Source of the DNA: Betaproteobacteria bacterium Ga0077523 | Lineage (GTDB): Bacteria; Pseudomonadota; Gammaproteobacteria; Burkholderiales; Ga0077523 | Reading direction: 5' to 3' | Assembly: GCA_001464695.1 (NCBI GenBank) | Contig: LNDQ01000071.1 | Coordinates: 1-39,848 of the forward strand | Length of the DNA stretch: 39,848 nt | In this document: in pieces, positions 39,836 through 39,848 of the stretch | Position numbering within the stretch: the first letter of the stretch is position 1 | Layout of the letters: every line of letters starts with the position of its first letter | Notes under the pieces: generated by a model | Databases searched by the model: none | Told to the model about the DNA's origin: nothing | The model's input: only the letters and a program-made list of their open reading frames with translations | Position numbers and translations under genes: made by a program

Positions 39836-39848
39836 TTGCCCCCATCCC
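39836..39848. repeat. Start of a family A palindromic repeat, cut by the window edge
   Basis: TTGCCCCCATCCC matches the left arm of the repeats at 28285 and 30824. The rest lies outside the window. The 39688-39835 region before it holds no gene. Confidence 0.55.

Overview
The window is a GC-rich chromosomal segment from a proteobacterium, most likely a betaproteobacterium of the Burkholderiales/Rhodocyclales type. The evidence is a Sox thiosulfate-oxidation set, three PEP-CTERM proteins, a Bug-type tricarboxylate-transporter binding protein and many palindromic intergenic repeats. No rRNA, tRNA, phage or CRISPR array was seen. All calls come from reading the sequence and its translations; no database search was possible.

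Region 1 (1-10.0 kb) concerns sulfur, copper and redox. soxYZAX forms a tight operon at 0.9-3.3 kb and soxB lies 4.8 kb further on; soxCD is absent from the window. Between them sit a vapBC-like toxin-antitoxin pair with a large palindromic operator, a three-part redoxin/cytochrome c/copper-monooxygenase-like protein, and a complete bufferin RiPP operon (bufA, bufB, bufC) read divergently from soxB. A 24-bp palindrome lies in the bufA/soxB divergent region.

Region 2 (10.0-24.8 kb) is the most unusual part. An APC permease, closed off by an intrinsic terminator, is followed by a long co-directional series: a GlpA-like flavoprotein with a 2Fe-2S domain, a second flavoprotein, a glycerol-kinase-like FGGY kinase, EutA, a natural EutB-EutC fusion, a glutamine-synthetase-like gamma-glutamyl-amide ligase, an iron-type alcohol dehydrogenase, a PuuD-like gamma-glutamyl hydrolase and an aldehyde dehydrogenase. 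This combines a B12-dependent ammonia-lyase route with a gamma-glutamylation route. The lyase has Ala where E. coli EutB has Asp362, and the kinase has Gly where E. coli GlpK has Arg83, so the true substrate may be an amino alcohol or polyol other than ethanolamine and glycerol. Two copies of a long hairpin repeat sit inside this series.

Region 3 (24.8-39.8 kb) is mixed. It holds a short PEP-CTERM protein, a secreted metallo-beta-lactamase-fold hydrolase, a membrane-anchored alpha/beta hydrolase, a co-directional trio (Bug-type binding protein, AraC regulator, VOC protein), two tandem paralogous PEP-CTERM proteins, a Tat-exported amidohydrolase divergent from an MFS transporter and amidase, and an EEP-family nuclease/phosphatase-like protein. 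Its intergenic gaps are rich in palindromic repeats, including nested hairpin mosaics and a 57-bp tandem repeat.
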